Source: Firm-04 sp964392175
GTDB taxonomy: Bacteria > Bacillota > Clostridia > Oscillospirales > Ruminococcaceae
Direction of reading: 5' to 3'
NCBI GenBank assembly: GCA_964392175.1
Contig: CAYMOJ010000012.1
Location: forward strand, 1-52,148
DNA: 52,148 nucleotides
In this document: positions 50,849 to 52,148 of the stretch, piece by piece
How the letters are laid out: the number at the start of each line of letters is the position of its first letter
Position numbering within the stretch: position 1 is the stretch's first letter
Notes under the pieces: model-generated
Seen by the model: the letters and a program-made list of their open reading frames with translations, nothing else
Databases searched by the model: none
Told to the model about the DNA's origin: nothing
Program-made: the position numbers and the translations under genes

Positions 50849-52007
50849 ATAATTTTGTCGGGATACCATATAACCATGTAAAGAGCGTTTGCCACCAGGT
50901 GCGCTTTGGTTGTTCATCTGAGGAGATTGGAACATCTTCTGCAGCATACAGGGGCAGCTCGTCGATGATGATGCCGTTTTCTGCGGTGTAGCGCAGTGCC
51001 CCGACGAGTTCGCCTTTGCAAATGGGCGCGGTGAGAAACGGCGGTAGCAGAATATCCGTGCGGATCGCGGCAGGTTTGCCGTTCCATGCAGTTAGCGTTA
51101 GTGGCTCTTTGGCGTAAATGAATACACCGGTCTTCTCACTGCCCTCAATCGGGATGGAAAGATCTGAGGGAAGTGGTACAGTATAGCTTTCCGCGATGGA
51201 GAAGCCGTAATCGTATAACGCAAGATGGTCAGCCCAGTCGTTTTTATCGTTCAGCGTGACGCAGATGAGTGTGATATCACCGCGCTTGCAGGCGCTGACC
51301 AGGCAACGTCCTGCGGCATCCGTAAAGCCTGTTTTAACGCCAACGATACCCTCGGACATCGTGAGTAGCTTGTTGGTGTTGTATAATGTGCGTGCGTAAG
51401 GTGGATCGCCAAAAGAAAGTTCTACCGATGTTTGGCTGCAAATTTCTGCAAAATCGGGGTTTTGCAGTGCAACACGCGTCAAAAGTGCCATATCATATGC
51501 TGATGAGCCGTGGCCCTCTGCATCTAGCCCCGATGGAGAAGCAAAATTGGTATGCGTCATGCCGATTTCTGCGGCGCGGCGATTCATCAGATGCAGAAAA
51601 TTCGAAATATTACCTGCTACAGCCACTGCCGATGCGTTTGCGGCATCATTGCCGGAGGGCAGCAACATTCCCACACATAACGCGCGTTTGGTCACTACAT
51701 CGCCTTCTTGTAAGCCCATCGAGGAACCCTCTACATGGATGGCTTCAGAATCTACTATAAATGGCGCATCCAGATCGCCACTTTCTAACGTTAGCAGTGT
51801 TGTCATGATCTTGGTGGTACTTGCCATCGGAAGCTTTTGATTTTCGTGTTCGCCACAGATGATTTGCCCTGTTTGTGCATCCATCAGGATATGTGCGGTT
51901 GCTGCGGTGTTGGGGGGCTGCGCGGCTGCTTTGATATGTATGGGCATTAGCAGTGGTATTGCCAATAGCACGGCAGTGATCTGCCGAAATCGTGTTGCGT
52001 GTGACAT
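50847..52007 (-). CDS. D-alanyl-D-alanine carboxypeptidase (S11 family, DacF/DacA-like)
   Basis: This 386-residue penicillin-binding protein removes the terminal D-Ala from cell-wall pentapeptides. A signal peptide (about 1-27) is followed by the S11 active-site motifs: MASTTKIM (SxxK, Ser about residue 63), PSGNDAAN (SxN) and GVKTGFTDAAG (KTG). A beta-rich C-terminal domain follows about residue 275. The extreme C-terminus (WWQTLFTWLYGIP) is aromatic/hydrophobic, as in proteins held to the membrane by an amphipathic helix. The family has Bacillus DacA (vegetative) and DacF (sporulation) branches. I cannot tell which applies. ATG 52007 follows AGGAG at short spacing; a TTG at 52010 in frame is an alternative. 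Confidence 0.93.
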   Translation of the reverse strand: MSHATRFRQITAVLLAIPLLMPIHIKAAAQPPNTAATAHILMDAQTGQIICGEHENQKLPMASTTKIMTTLLTLESGDLDAPFIVDSEAIHVEGSSMGLQEGDVVTKRALCVGMLLPSGNDAANASAVAVAGNISNFLHLMNRRAAEIGMTHTNFASPSGLDAEGHGSSAYDMALLTRVALQNPDFAEICSQTSVELSFGDPPYARTLYNTNKLLTMSEGIVGVKTGFTDAAGRCLVSACKRGDITLICVTLNDKNDWADHLALYDYGFSIAESYTVPLPSDLSIPIEGSEKTGVFIYAKEPLTLTAWNGKPAAIRTDILLPPFLTAPICKGELVGALRYTAENGIIIDELPLYAAEDVPISSDEQPKRTWWQTLFTWLYGIPTKL

Positions 52008-52148
52008 CAAGCTCCTGCCTTTCTTTGCGTACTATGCCATTCTATGCGGTGTTGCAGTGGAAATATCCGTAAAAGTTCGTAAATTTTGATGTGTGTCCAT
52101 ATGTCAATGATGTGAGACCCAAAAAGAGAAAAAACAAGAAAGATTCTG

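Overview
The window looks like a chromosomal segment of a low-oxygen Gram-positive gut bacterium of the Ruminococcaceae/Oscillospiraceae, most likely a fibre-degrading Ruminococcus. The pointers are a secreted protein with a type I dockerin, long threonine-rich linkers in exported proteins, a Spo0A homologue, a small 2[4Fe-4S] ferredoxin, a lactate dehydrogenase, consensus sigma-A promoters with 16-18 bp spacers, and strong Shine-Dalgarno sites. The genus is inferred from these traits, not demonstrated. I see no insertion sequences, phage genes, CRISPR arrays or rRNA. The region reads as stable core plus lineage-specific chromosome.

Layout. 1-5603: a two-gene ABC exporter (ATPase plus a giant FtsX-type permease with a coiled-coil extracellular domain) and a dockerin-Thr linker-CAP protein. 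5675-14857: an almost complete arginine pathway, argG-argH-(small membrane protein)-argC-argJ-argB, then argD-(LURP-one-like gene)-argF. A good ArgR operator lies just upstream of the argG promoter, and a terminator-like hairpin sits at the start of its leader. 15053-18883: lactate dehydrogenase, a divergent Spo0A, an M23 peptidase resembling SpoIIQ, a lipoprotein and a ferredoxin.

19172-30902: one long transcription unit for a CUT1-type carbohydrate ABC system. It has a very large substrate-binding protein, two complete MalF/MalG-type permease pairs, an exported NHL/TPR membrane protein, a YIP1-family membrane protein and a DUF5696-like exported protein. It has no ATPase gene. 30931-33263: a BaiN/HI0933-type flavoprotein and a membrane protein with a zinc-ribbon-like module. 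33620-36874: a 1084-residue protein that appears to combine Sm-like, cold-shock-like and helical repeat segments. I recognise no family for it, and it is the most novel single gene here.

37029-42481: an amino-acid ABC permease/ATPase pair with no binding protein, then a leftward glycolytic operon (pgk, small YtxH-like protein, tpiA, gpmI). A perfect 18-bp Rex operator lies between the pgk promoter and its start. 42709-47234: two lipoproteins, a tRNA-Val(CAC), and a MATE transporter / membrane protein / 1-phosphofructokinase operon. 47393-52007: an orphan type IV pilin-like protein, a degenerate histidine-kinase-like protein, GAPDH (gap) and a D-Ala-D-Ala carboxypeptidase.

How it fits together: central glycolysis (gap, pgk, tpiA, gpmI, fruK, ldh) is under apparent redox control by Rex. 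Arginine synthesis is controlled by ArgR and possibly attenuation. The large transporter cluster would feed imported oligosaccharides into this metabolism using an ATPase encoded elsewhere. All functional calls come from reading motifs by eye; no database search was possible.
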